Shown one piece after another: positions 46,888-60,800 of a stretch of DNA of 64,000 nucleotides. A program made the translations under genes and the position numbers. The stretch covers positions 1,780,288-1,844,287 of the forward strand of contig NC_092676.1 in assembly GCF_964355755.1 (NCBI RefSeq), written 5' to 3'. Source of the stretch: Antedon mediterranea (lineage: Eukaryota > Echinodermata > Crinoidea > Comatulida > Antedonidae). The notes under the pieces were generated by a model. That model was not told the DNA's origin and searched no databases. It saw nothing but the letters and a program-made list of their open reading frames with translations. The stretch's first letter is position 1, and each line of letters starts with the position of its first letter.

Positions 46888-49445
46888 TTAATCCTCAATT
46901 TCAATATCGTCGTCTAAATCAAGATCATCGATATCTTCAAATAATGATTCATCTACTTCAACCCGGTCACCTGTAAAAAAATGAATTAAATCATGAATTA
47001 TAAATTTTTAAAAATCAAAATTCCTATTCCCACTAGAGACTCAACGCAAGACGTAAGGGCAGTAATTTGATCAATCACAAACGATGGATCATCAGAACTG
47101 TTGCTTGTGATTGGTCAGCTCACATTTGTTGCGCCTACATCATTACATTGCGTCTAAGTGGAAACAAAGCAAACTGCTACTACTATCATATACAAAGTTT
47201 AATTGACATGTGTCGATAAAATATCTTTTCTCTTTAAAATATTGAATTATGAATAAAAATACCTTTTCTTTTTAAATTATTTATCAATTATATGACTTAC
47301 TTTCATCCAATAGAGTTAAATCTGAATCGTCTTTAACCTTTCCATGTAAAAATAATTCTCTGCCTGCAAAGATAAAAGAAATAATCGATTAAATTTTAAA
47401 GGCCAAAACTTGATAACCCAAAGCATTTTTTGGTCTTTTATTTTAAGTTTTGATTTTTTTTTCAAAAAAGAATAATCTTCTTTAACAATCATCAGAAAAT
47501 TGGGTAATTCATCACTGGAAGATGTTTATTAAAAAATTAAAATATTCAAATTTGATGGAAAAAAATCATGTTTAAACTGAACTGACTAATAGACTGACCT
47601 GTGAGTTTCTTTGACTTTATTTCAGTAACTTGTTTTGTTTTCATTTCACCTCCAAATGTTGTTTTCCATTTCAAGAATGACTCTATTGTTACTGGTGTGC
47701 CTATAAATACTTTTTCCTGCATAAACAAACAAAAACCATTGTATGTATATATATGGGAACATCACATTTTTTTGTCACATAGAGCAGATAGTGTAGACAG
47801 AGCTTTAAGGTACACAGAATGAACAAATTAACTGCCACGCTAACAATAGTCTAAACAGTCTACACTGTGTGTGGTGTGTGGATTATTTGTAGATTTAAGA
47901 ATAAAATTCAGAAATACCTCCTCCTTCTTTAGCCTTTCTTCTTCTGCTACTTTTGCATTTTCTTTTTCTATTTTTATTCTGTCTAAACTTTCATTCAGGT
48001 ATTCTTGTACAGCTGATACTAAAGTGAAAACCATTACCATTCCGAGATTTTCCTCTGCCTAAAAAGTAAAACATAACAGCAAACACTTTGAATATTTTCA
48101 GTGTTGTTACTAAAGATTTGTCTACACTATTGACACGATGATGTGATATCACTACCATATTTGGGCATATCTCTACCATATTTGGGCATATCACTACCAT
48201 ATTTGGGCACATCACACTTGTTTTTTGTCAGACTTGTTTGTAGACATTTCTTTAAGCAAGACAAACATTACATTTACATACATACAATAACATTTTAAAA
48301 TCATTTTAATTAAATAATTGATGATAATCAATGTGATAATTCACCTGTTCTTTTAAAAGTTTCAATATCGCTTCTTCATCTTCTTCTTCTAAACTACAAG
48401 ATACTATTTCAAAATTTGGGGATTCATCGGGGTACATTGCGGTATATTCAAAGTGTAGCACAACACAAACTGTAAATAAAAACATTTAATAATCTTGAAT
48501 GTAGAGTAATAAAAATGATGACAATGAGGATGATTAATTAAATAATGTCTTAAGGCTCTGTCCACACTATCAAACTGTATGTAACAAAAACATTGATGTA
48601 TATATGGACATGATGTCATATCACTACCATATTTGGGTATATCACTACCATATTTGGGTATATCACTACCATAATTGAGCACATCACACTTTTTTTTTGT
48701 CAAATTAGTTTGATAGTGTAGATCATTTTTTATACTCACCACTGTCTACTGCTTCATCTAAGTAATTATTTGATTCTGATGATATACTGATATCAAAGCT
48801 ATCTGATGATATACCTACAATTAAATTACAATAAATTAATAATAAAAGATATTAAAGTTACATATTACGCAATACACTTACACTTAATGTTTGATGGAAA
48901 TAGTTTAGGCTAGTGCCTATTAGATTCCATTTCTAGCCGAAAATAGTTGTCAAGTCTAGACTTAAAGATGTTCACTGAAGAGGCTTGTATTACATATTCA
49001 GGCAGAGAATTCCAGTGATGTATGACTCTGATGGTAAAAAAGTTGACCCTGCACTATGCAATATGCAATATACTATGCAATATGGAATGCAATATGGAGT
49101 ACATTAATAAAATATAGTAGGCCTATTTATCGATACAAATACAAATAAGAGTAGACTACGTAGGTCTACTAACTAACATGAACTAGGCCTAGCCTAGCTA
49201 GCTAGGCCCTACCAAGACCGGGCACCATCACAATACTTCTACTACTACTCTCTCTATCTAGGCCTAGGCTACTAGGTTTTAGGCCAGCCAGGCTAGGACT
49301 CTGAGTCATGGCCTGCCGGCCGTGTGTGTTCGATAATGCGAAAGCAGCACATATTTTGACATTTCTAAATACCTGAGAATTCTTCTGGGTAAATACATTG
49401 CAGCGCTTCAATCTCGTTTCGTTGTTCTTCTTTATAATCTGTCAT
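46888..49445 (-). CDS. RWDD1: RWD domain-containing protein 1 (DFRP2)
   Basis: Cytoplasmic RWD protein; the family binds and stabilises the developmentally regulated GTPase DRG2. Exons (minus): 49445-49373, 48814-48740, 48469-48345, 48058-47918, 47716-47599, 47363-47301, 46970-46888. Total 678 nt, 225 aa (human 243), all GT-AG with matching phases. The N-terminus MTDYKEEQRNEIEALQCIYP is almost the human sequence. The RWD domain covers about 1-115 with the YPDESP motif, followed by EENLGMVMVFTLVSAVQEYLN and a charged helix. The DFRP-type segment GTPVTIESFLKWK and the acidic end VDESLFEDIDDL are conserved. The human-like terminal extension after the acidic stretch is absent. The identification is secure. 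Confidence 0.95.
47022..47170. mobile_element. Family B MITE in RWDD1 intron 6
   Basis: Starts TTCCCACTAGAGACTCAACG and ends GCGTCTAAGTGGAAACAAAGC, with AATCACAAACGATGG opposite TTGTGATTGGTCAG. Confidence 0.7.
47743..47809. mobile_element. Family A MITE, copy 13 (right end only)
   Basis: ATATATGGGAACATCACATTT followed by the right terminus GATAGTGTAGACAGAGCTTTA, about 30 bases from RWDD1 exon 5. Confidence 0.7.
48111..48254. mobile_element. Family A MITE, copy 14
   Basis: Starts TAAAGATTTGTCTACACTATTG, carries three internal TATCACTACCATATTTGGGC-like units, and has a worn right end. It lies in RWDD1 intron 3. Confidence 0.75.
48551..48726. mobile_element. Family A MITE, copy 15
   Basis: Lies in RWDD1 intron 2, ending about 13 bases from the exon 2 donor. 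TAAGGCTCTGTCCACACTATC opens it and TTTGATAGTGTAGATCA closes it, with three internal units. Confidence 0.8.
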
Positions 49446-49499
49446 TTGTACAAGATTTTCTCACTACACCACCAAACGAAATGACTTCACTTCTTTTTT

Positions 49500-51863
49500 T
49501 TTTCCTGTTTTTGTACATGTGGTGAACTTTGACCCTTGTACCTACCCGTTCCGCAACAGTAAGTTTAGATCATAACACAAATCGGCTTGGTTTTTTCGTT
49601 TTAGTATTTACTCCATGTGTTAAAAAGTATACAGTATTTCATATGTTTTAATTCTTTTTTCTGAAGTCTTATTTGGTGTTTAAAAATCAATGTTCACTCC
49701 AATTTCTACTTTCATTCTCTATTATTATTGATTTGCATATATGAATAAATCAACACAACACAAAACAACATAATCATTGATTTCATCATTTATTTTATTC
49801 CATAACTATATTTTTTCACATGTATCTATTGTATACAAAATGACAGAATATATACAATAATTAATAATCGAAATATGAATATATATATTTAAGTGAAATT
49901 TGAATTACTTTACATAACAATGACAAATATTTCATTTGATTAAAAAGTTTATACAAATTGTACATATATATTATACTTTTTTGTCCAATTTGTACCAAAA
50001 AAAAGGAAGACAATTTTACCACTACAGACCAAAACTGACTCTCATCCTGAGGTATATGTCTTTGAGTGATGACATTGTTTAGTAGTGACAGTATAGACTG
50101 AGCCCCTTTTTTGGAAGGGATGGGGTTATAGTACTAATTCCTCTATTACAACTTCTACAAAATCGTATAAAGTTGAGAGTCAGTTTCAGAACACTTTTTA
50201 CAAACTTCTGTCTTTTATTTTTAAGTTACAAATCAAATGACACTCTTCAGATTAGACATAAAGTAGTGATACTGTGTGCAATATGTGAATGTAATAAACA
50301 TGAATATTTATATATCTAGGGTCTATAGTGTTCTTCCTTGTTTGATTGACAAACTTTGCGGACAATATTAATATTAATATTAATATTAATTCAATTAGTA
50401 CACCATCATTTTGAATAAGAATACAATTTATAATCATTTCATTTGATTGAGGTATCCACGATTCATCTGCCAAATTTTAATACAATACAAAATTTCAAAA
50501 ATAACTAACATTATAGTGTTGAAAAATAAGAAAGAAAAGGAATTAGGGTCATATAAGCTTTTTAGCTTGTTAACCAAACCATTAACATCAATCAAGTATT
50601 TCCCCCCCCCCCCCACCCACCCCCCACATTCATAACTATGAATAAACTTTATGATTATAAATTTAATGTTGTCTACATCATCATAATTCTAACACTCTCC
50701 TAATCCTATTGTTTAGCATAGTACTTTGATTTGGTCTCATAAATAAAGACACACGGTTAGAAAAAGTCAAAGGTCAAGATCTATAAATAGAAATCACCTG
50801 TATTGTATTAACACACAGTAAAAGTAAAAGAATATATTTTAAACAAATTAATTTACATTCAAATAATTTCAGATTTTAAAAATACATATTTACAATTATG
50901 TTGATTAAAATTATTTAACTTAATGCAATAATATAATATTTATAATAGAGTTTATATAATTATACAAATATATTTAAATTATTAATATAATTATATATAT
51001 TAAAGGTTAATCATATTTATTTCTTTATTTATTTATTCTTTCTTTTGACTGGATTGAATTTTCAGTAACGCAGTACTGCTTTCCAAAATGGTCCAGTTAT
51101 ACGTTTAAAAGTAAATAAAATTTATAACATATATAAATACATAGTAGGCCTAATTTAAAAGATATACACAGAACAGTTAAAAAGAAAATTAAAAAAATAA
51201 ATGTAGGATCACTTAGATGACATTAGAGTTGCTATATTTTTGAGTTTATAAATATTTTTCCCAGTTACTTTTGTTCTAGTTTCAGTTGGTAAAAGATTCC
51301 ATTCTTTTGTTGCTCTGTATTTAAAGGTTCTTTTACCTTGAGCATTTTCCCAGTTTGGTGTTATTAGTGTTTTTAATTTCCTGCACGCGTATCTCGAGTC
51401 TACTGGTGAACTACGTTGTGAATTAATATTAATTATTTATGTACATGTATATGGTTATGGTAGTAATTTATTTATTAATATATTTTATACATTCAAGCCT
51501 AAAATGTTAATATTTTGTATCAAAACATATGAATATATTGTTACTTTAAATGAATATTTGAAATTAATATAGTAATCAGTTTAAATTATTAACTTTATAG
51601 GTGAAACATTATACTGCCCCCTATTGCCAATTCATGAACTAACACCATAATGCCCGAGTATCATCCTATGCTTGAGTATAACCCCACCCCTTAATTGTTG
51701 GCTAAATTCACACAAACATCCTTTTTTTTGGAATCCAAGTATAGACCCACCCGGGACTATAATAATACTCAAAAATATATATTTTTTGTGAATTAATATG
51801 AATGATGAATGAAATAGATATACAGTTTTATACTGACTGATAACCAACCTAAAATAAAATATT
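49500..51863. other. Intergenic between RWDD1 start and CNK end
   Basis: Very AT-rich, with no gene recognised. It contains a short ATTAAT microsatellite (about 50365-50390) and a C-rich run at about 50600-50630. It holds the RWDD1 promoter and, on its right side, the CNK 3' UTR. Confidence 0.45.
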
Positions 51864-54800
51864 TTATAAATGCGTTTCACTTCCCTTCACACAAATAATA
51901 GAATTTTCCTGAATATCTTCTTGCATTTGCTGGCGCCCTCTAGCATCATCGTCAATGTCCGTTTCATTGTTCATATTTGATTCATGAGAATTATAAGTTG
52001 CACTATCAGTCTCTTCTTGTGATTTATTTTCATTTAAAGAATCTTTAGTTTCAGAATCTTTTGAGTCAACTATTGATTGTTCTTGTGAATTTCTATCACT
52101 GTTTTCAGTTGGTACAGTGGTGTCTTCTATTTTATTGTGTTCCACGCGGTTTTGACATGGTACCACTGTGTCCTCCTCCTCCTGTTCATCACTCTCTTGA
52201 GATGTTGCATGCATATCTGTTATTCTATATTCAACATTGTTTTCAACAGCTGTATCTCCTATTCTATCTTCTTCAACAACATTGTTTTCAACAGCTGTAT
52301 CTCCTATTCTATCTTCTTCAACAACATTGTTTTCAGATGGTGCAATTGCTTCTTCTAATTTGTCACTACTTTCTTCATCTGTTAACCTATTTGATATTTC
52401 AGTCACTTCTTTTTCTTCACCATTCCTTTTGTTTTCTAATTCTTCATCTCCATTCTCCTCCACTTCCTGTTCTCCTTCACTACTTACATTATTCTCCTCT
52501 TTATCAAGAATGTTACCATAAATGTTTTTCCATTGCTGTAGAGTCTCTGAGGTAACTGGTCCAGACAAAATGTCCATTATGCATCCTAACTCGGATTGTT
52601 TGGCCTAAAATTAAGACAAAAATGTGAATTTTACAGTTGTGAACAACTGCTTATACGCAGATAACAAAAAATAATTATAGGCAAACAATAGACACACTGC
52701 AATACAAGAAGAAGTTAAATATTTTAAAGTCTCACCTTGATGGTTCTTTGTAGAGTTCTCTTTTCCAATAGCAGTTTGTTCCTCGTTGGATCCCTATGTA
52801 ATACTGTTTGCTTGCGTATCAGACTTTTTCTTCCAGACATTCGTCTTGCCCTATCAAAGCCCTTTACCTCAGCGCCGCTAGACCGAACCTCCGTCATCAT
52901 CATTAATAATGGATCCTTTGCGTCTATAGATGCAAGTAAACTTATTCATCAAATTTTATATTACATTCATCTTACCTTTAGAGTAGGTTCAAACCCAATG
53001 TTCACAAGTGAACTAGGGGGATGGATTAGCATAATATATCTGCTATTGGAGTAAATTACACAAGAATACACCACATAGGGTAGGTTATTCCATTTTATGT
53101 TACAGGGGTGTTACTCTCTACTCTAGATGTCAAGGAAATAAAAATATTATCTGATTTATTTTATTGAAGAATAATATAAAACTATTTGAATTTATGAAGT
53201 TGAAATAAGAATACTAAATAAATTAAAGAACTTGATAAAAATGATTTATATAAAAATGATTTATAATATAAAATATATAAAATGAATTTAACATAAAATG
53301 AATGTAGTGTATGACCAAGATAGTGAAACAGGAGCATCAATCTGCATAGAAAATGATGCAGAGCTGTAATTTGAAAAAATATTTGAACGATCAACAAAAA
53401 TTAAAATGTTTTTGTTTGTTTGTTTTATTGGTTTCTCCCCACATTTTAAAATAAAAGATAAAAATTTCAAATTGCAAAAAAAATGTGTGGTATGGTAAAC
53501 ATAAAATGTGGATGATAAATGAAAACAAAAATATTCAAACCAAATACTACCAAACAAAAATATGGCAAAAGTAACAAAAGAGGAATTTAATAGAAATGAT
53601 AGGGTTGTTAAAACATCACAGAAAGAAATTCTGAAAAAAACTGATTAATGAAACCACAGCAGTAAACCAATATTAGTAATAGGTACATTCAATGAAACAA
53701 CAATATTTTTGGAGCAAAAGATTAAAAGCAATAAAAAAAACTGCAATACAATCATTGTAATAAAGGACTATCCATGGATGGCATTCACTAAATAAGTAAT
53801 ATAGTCACTCTAATTGAAATATAAAATAATAACATGTTATTATTTATTATCATCTTCATTACCATTAGTACTTTTTTGGTGTTGTTTTATAGACATATAG
53901 CTCTGTAATAGGTAAACAAATGATGTGAAATATGTTTTTAAGTTGCAACAAGGATGTTAAGGGCTTATTGGCTGTTCAAGCATTTTTTTTTCTTGTGCAA
54001 TGAAGACGCCATAAGTGATTATATTAAACGTGATTGGCATGTTAGTACAGACAGAATGTCTAAAGCCCTGTCTACACTATCAAACTAGTTTGACAAAAAA
54101 TGGTGATGTGCCCAAATATGGTAGTGATATGCCCAAATAGGGTAGTAATATTACATTGTCAAACTAGTTTGATAGTGCAGACAGAGCTTATGCATAGGGC
54201 ATAGTCAAATATATGTTAGTACAGTAAAGACAGAATGAAATGAAATATTCAATTGTTTTACTTCTGAAGAATAAATGAAAAATTAAACTAAACATTCATG
54301 TTAAGGTTTGAAAAATAAAAATTATAAATACAACAAACAGTTAAAACATTTAATTATGATTAAATCAAGTGCAAGGGTAAATAATTAATTTTGCTTGCAT
54401 ACACATTATTAATTTGTTAGTAGAAATAATAATTGCCATAACATGACCATTATCAGTATACTATAGTGGATAACCAAAGCAATCAAATAATTCCAAATAA
54501 TTAAATCTTTGTGGAGGCAACATGCTATTTCCCCACTGGGAGGTTTACATTTTTATTTTATTAGAGGTGCATTAAACCATGGAGGTATAAAACTAAATTT
54601 AAACCTCCATGATTAAACTTGAACTTTATTTAAAACAGGGTAAAATGGTGAATGATCAAAATTCTTTGTATTCGTAGAAATTAGATTGCTTTAGTTTAAA
54701 TAGATATAAACTAAAAAATACCAAAAGTGCATTAGTAAATAATAATCACCAAAGGAAAGAAAGTATGAAAATGCTTTTTTGCCATTTGTGATTGGTAAGT

Positions 54801-57800
54801 ACCTGGTTCTTGTTTTGTATCAACATCATCTGTCGCCATAGCAACATCAATTAACGATGTTGCCTTAGCATCAACTAACGAATGTTTCTTTGGTTTGGAA
54901 GATTCAGCGGCCGTAGTGTAGCTGCGTTTTATTTCGTTGTCTCCTCTGGATTTAAGGGCGTTCTTTAAGCGTCGCATTACACCCGGACTTGCTGTACCAT
55001 TGAATATGTTTGATGCTGATTTGGCTTTAGGCCTGCCCTGTGTTGAATGTACACTGAGACTAGCATATGAATTTGATTTAGTAATATTTCCCAATTCAGT
55101 ATTTGGCACGCTGCCATTTTGTGTTTGTATGCTGCCCTCTATTGCTAATGTACTCATGGACGATGCTCTTTTTATGGAATTTGGTTCTATTTCATCACCT
55201 GTGCTGCTGGAAGATGACCTTTGACTCTTGACTGACCCTTCTCCATTAATTGTGATATTTGGATTTGTATCACTATCACTCTCATCACCACTTTCGCTAT
55301 GGTAACCAGCCATATCTAAATAATATTAAACAAATACATTACAATGGATTGTAAAAATATGTAATAAATCAAAAATATATTTATAAAAAAATGTATATAC
55401 AGGAGAACATTTTTATTAAGGGGACATTTTCAGGACCCCACAAAGTGTTATTTAATCAGGATGTTCCCTAATAGTGGGTTGGCCATGCGTTAAAAAATAT
55501 ATATCAGAAATCTTCATAGAAAAGTTCCCTTTACTGTACTGCTGCTACTACCTATTGTATTGGTTTTTTAAAGAAACTTTCTAGAGTCGTAGACAGAGCC
55601 CTGTTTGGTGGCAGCTGTATGACACCAAAAAAAAACCTTAGAGAGAAGAAAGTCGCTGTCCACACCTGAGTCGCAGGTTAATCCCCCACATTTACAATTG
55701 ATTAACTATTTGTATAGCTCCACAACTAAATGCATTAATTAGATACACCAAACTCACCATTCACCATCTGAACAAGTTCTTCATTTCCCTCCTCAGGTAG
55801 AGCTTCAGGTATATTAAACGTTACAGAAGCTAAGTGAAGTTTTTCCACCCAAGAATCCAAGTCTTTTTTGCTTTCAGCAGAAAATATAAAAGGTTTTAAA
55901 CCTTTATGGCTGATTCGAAATTGGCTGAAATATAAATTAATTTGATAATTATCAAGTGAATTATGACCCTAACATAATAAAGTCAATAATAATGCTTACT
56001 TATTTTAATAAAGTTATGTGTAGAAAATTAACACCCAATAACAGAAATACTGTAAACGAATTTGTTATATCATACACACACTTAGGTGATTAGCAATAAA
56101 GCGTGGTTCCCACTGGCGACGCAACGCAAGGACGTAACGCAACGCAAGTGAATTGACCAATCACAAGCGATGGCTTATTCGCTTGTGATTGCTAACAGTC
56201 TATAACTTCGCTTGTCATTGGTTAAAACGCTTGCGTTGCGTTTACGTCCTTGCGTTACGTTCTAGTGGGAACCAAGCTTAAGTATTAACATGCCATTAAT
56301 AACTGTTTCATTAATTTCATGATTAATTAATGTGTATATATTTAAAATAGAATCACATGGAACCAGTAATTATTTGTATACATTGTTAGCATCATTAAGA
56401 CACTATGGATGTGTTACAGTTGGTTATGTGGTTTTGAGGATCTTAGTGGAGTGAACTCTTTCCTAGGATACATGCTAATGTAAAGTTTTGTGTTTTATTT
56501 TTTAATAGTAGTACTGTATATAAGAGTATAAAACCAGGGGCCTTGGTTATAAAATTTGAGTTGGTATTGTTTATATTAATAATGGATTGTGTCTGAATAA
56601 TATAGTGAGGGGGGGGGGGGAGATATGCTTGAGCCTAGCATTATAAATAGCTATATAAAGTACATGGTAATAATTAACATCATCAAATCATAGCTTAAAT
56701 GAAATTGAAACAATTAACGCTTTTGATGTCATAAAAGTGAACAAAAATGTTGTTTGACAGAAATATTGTGGATTGGTTGTCACTGTTGGTGACTAACTTA
56801 GTGTCGTCATTTATTTAGATACGTACAATTGTTTCTTGTGTTCTTCTTTTTTCTCCTCACGTTTTACTTCATATCCCACCAAACATATTATTCCTTTTGC
56901 TTTTAAATCCTGAAATCAAACAACATAGTTTTTATGGATCATGGATTTTTTCAGTAATTTACCTTTTACATTTAAAATAAAATCACCCAATTTATCACCA
57001 ATATAGGATATAAAGATAATAATAATCAAATAATTTTGATACCTTTTTACTTTTGTAGTAGTAGAAAGCCAAGTCTTTGAGCACGCACCAAAACGGAGTC
57101 CATTTACCAAAGCGTGTATCCGCTTTCTTTTCCAGCCAACCCTCATACTGACCTGGACCGAGGTCAATACACGATACATGTCGGTCTTTGCGTGACCTTG
57201 TTGAGCCTTTCTTTGGACGTAACTTGACCTTTTGAATATATGATATGTTAGAAACTTTATGACTTTGCTTCTTAATAAAAGATAATTTGTTGATTTGCTA
57301 ATCAATAAAACATTAATATTATATGTTTATTTAAAACCAATGATGCACTGATTATGTATAAATAACATAGTATAAAACATTAATTCAAATAATGAAAAGA
57401 AAGTCTAGATTTAACAGGTAGATATTAGTAACAATGAAAATTATACAAAATTACTGAATCATGACTTCCCTCTCATTAAGTGGAGTAAGTTTTATTCAAT
57501 GTTATTTTCATTTTATTTTCACTTTATTTATTTGGCACAAGAGGTCAATCAGTTGCGTCAGCCACAACACAATAGTATTTGTAACTACAACCTCCAATCA
57601 ATTATTGATCAATTATATTTACTTGTGACCGTGTTGATACAGTTAAACCTACAGGCTCTGACTTGATAGACGATGGTTCTGAGTTGATAGACGACGGTCT
57701 CTCACTACACACACTGTGAAATATAATCATTATTTGTTCATCTTTATTAAAATAAGTAAATACATAACTTCTGTCTACACTATCAAACTAGTTTAACAAA

Positions 57801-60800
57801 AAAAAGTGTGATGTGCCCAAAATGGTAGTGATAAGCCCAAATATGGTAGTAATATGACATCATCATGTCCATATATGGGCACATCACATTTTTTTGTTCC
57901 TAAAGTTTGATAGTGTAGACAGAGCTTTACAGAGAATGTCTTTAATTGAATGCTACACAAACAGTGTGCCGATTGCAGTTGAAATAACATGGAAAGTCAA
58001 CAACAATATTCGATTTTTTAATAAAGAGTTTACGCTTTTTGGAGAAACAGAATAAACATGCCAGAAGTTCTCGCTTAATTACAATTTAAGTGAATTTGTG
58101 CTTTTCCATTTGTTGTACTTAATTATGCATTAGCACTTAAGATGATTATACAATGTATTTTGTACTGTTGAAATTGGTTCCATTAAAAATAAATTCAGAA
58201 ACCTCAATCTTTTGTGTCAAACACATTAAACTCTCAACTTGACGAATGTTAAAGTGGGACATTAGAAAACTTAACTAACAATAGAAATCCCTTAAAAATG
58301 GAAAAACGTGTCCTGTTAAACTTTTGTCCTGGATTCCTTAATTTTTTTTAGAGACAAAATCTTAAAATTCCAATCTTTTGTGTGAAACACATTGAACTCT
58401 CAGCTCAAGTGGGACACTGGAAAACTGAACTAACAATAGAAGAGAGAACTCAAGTGCTTTTGTGATGTTTGTAAAAGTAAATTTCAAGAAAACAGTGTGG
58501 TACAACTTGTGGATAAGTACATGTAAATTATACCAAAGTCATGGTTACCTATTTGTATCTGTGGTATCAGACAAGTCAGAAGGTACAACTGGTTCCGGTG
58601 CAACTGGTTCCTCGTCACCCTCTCCAGCTGGTACCACCTCTTTGATGTCATCTAAAACCATCTTACTCTCATTCTCTTCATTTAATTCAACCTCTTTCTC
58701 CTCTTTTTCAATTGATTCAATGTCTTTTTCATTTATTTCATCCTCCTTGTTCTCCTTGTTGACATTTTGGTTCAATTCAATCTCCTCATCCTTTAATACA
58801 CCATCTGATTGTGTTGTGTCTTCTACAATGTTGTCTGTAGATGTTTCAGTAGCATTTTTGATATTGTTTAAATTCTTTTCATCTTCGTTTGTTTCTTCTT
58901 TTTGTTTTACTTCAATTTCTACATTTTCCACTATAAAATCAGGCAAAATTATTTCATACATAAAAATAAACATTTTAACTTAAAATATGATTTATCAAAT
59001 GATAATGATTTACCAAATGATTATCATTATTCATGTTAAGGATGGGGAATTGAATAATCACTATCATTGGGAAAGATGCTCGACATAATAAAGTCTTATA
59101 ACAAATCTTAAGTGTTGTATTGATAAAAAAAAACCTGGCAGAAATCAGAATTATCAACTCAGTAGCCAGCATCTTAACCCTCAAACTACAGTTACATATT
59201 AAGTGTTAATCATTTTAAACTTATTTTTAATATATTGATTGAGTTATTATCAAATAGCCATGCATATTTTGTGTTCTAATTATAGAAGTAATCATTTATA
59301 AAACAAACATACACAAACCATACTTAATCCTATACTACATAGATATTTTAATACAATGTATATCCAAGTTTTAATGATGATAATGATTATGTACACATTA
59401 ACCACCATTCCATCAATAGCTCATGGTTGTGTGGGCTTAGATGTTGACATTTTAAAGTGCATTCTTTTCCCCTAAGGGTCATGTCAGTGCAGTGGGATCT
59501 ACTGAAACAGGGTAACCCCTTTAATATGGTGTTAGTAGAAAGATACTATATCAACTTACATTGCACTTTATCAGATTCAGTACTCATATCTGAAGATAAA
59601 GAGTTGATCTTCTGCTCCTCTTCTTTTGCATCAAGATCTGTTTCAACATACGGTCGATACGCACCATTCGTATCGTCCACTCCCGTACTCGGTTCTTTTG
59701 TTCCCAGTTCGCTGCTCTCTGCTCGATTCAGTCCTCCTGGTGGACTGTCATCCTTCTCAATACTGTAAAATATAACAAACAAAGAACAAAATAAAAAAGT
59801 ATTCATTTACTAATTGCATTTATGACATGTAGTTTATAATTTCTTACATCCTTGATAAGAAATTAGATATCAATAACGATATCATAACTAACTGTGATGT
59901 AGCTATTTTATTGTTGTATATGATATGGTAACAGATGTCCGCCCATACATTGCCCATTGATTCAATATATGTCCAATCAATTTTAATTTATTACTATACA
60001 ATTGACACGTTTGTTAGTTATGTCCAGGGATGTCACCAGCTTTTGGTAGTGCCGACCGGCTTGGATATAGTTCATAGTTCATTATTTGTCCAAAAGGAAA
60101 TTCATGTCCAATTTCTAAAAATTAGTTGAAGGTTGTATAGTATTACAATTGTTTTTAACAATTTTAGATTAAATACATTAATATTTTGATTTCGCTGAGT
60201 GCCAACGTTTAATTGTTTTATGCCGTATGTTATGTCCTCGACGGTGAATATAAATGGAAATAGAGGTACTGGTGAACCTCAATGAACTAGGCCAACTTTT
60301 TAATTTACAATCGTTAAAATAAACTATATGCATTATACTATTCAATTGTTATCATCATACTCTCATATCCAAATTTTTTCTTTACCAAATTTCATTTGTA
60401 CCTCGTTAAAGTGACAATAAATAATATTGTATCATAACAATGTATTTTATCATACTCTCATATCTTAATTAAAATTAATAGTGTATGATTTATTATATTA
60501 TACTATTACAGTAGTATAAAGTCTATTTCACACCAACAATATCTATTTATAACATTTTCAACTGTAGCTAGAAGTTTTAATGTTAGATAATGATAAAATC
60601 CCTGTGCATTTGAAATCATGTTATAGCGCAACCACAAACCACTCCCTGTACTAACACTCCTGGCATGAGGTTGGATTGATGAACTAATATAAACTCTAGT
60701 TTCCTGGTACTTCCATGGAATAATAATAAAAAGTAGTCTAGTAACTGTGAACTTTACATTAAAAAAAAAAAATTTATATCCAGAAAAATTAGGTAATATA

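Noticed and set aside
52061-52555. Plus-strand frames opposite the CNK last exon.
   Set aside because: Complement of a Glu/Asn-rich coding exon gives Phe/Leu/Ser-rich shadows.
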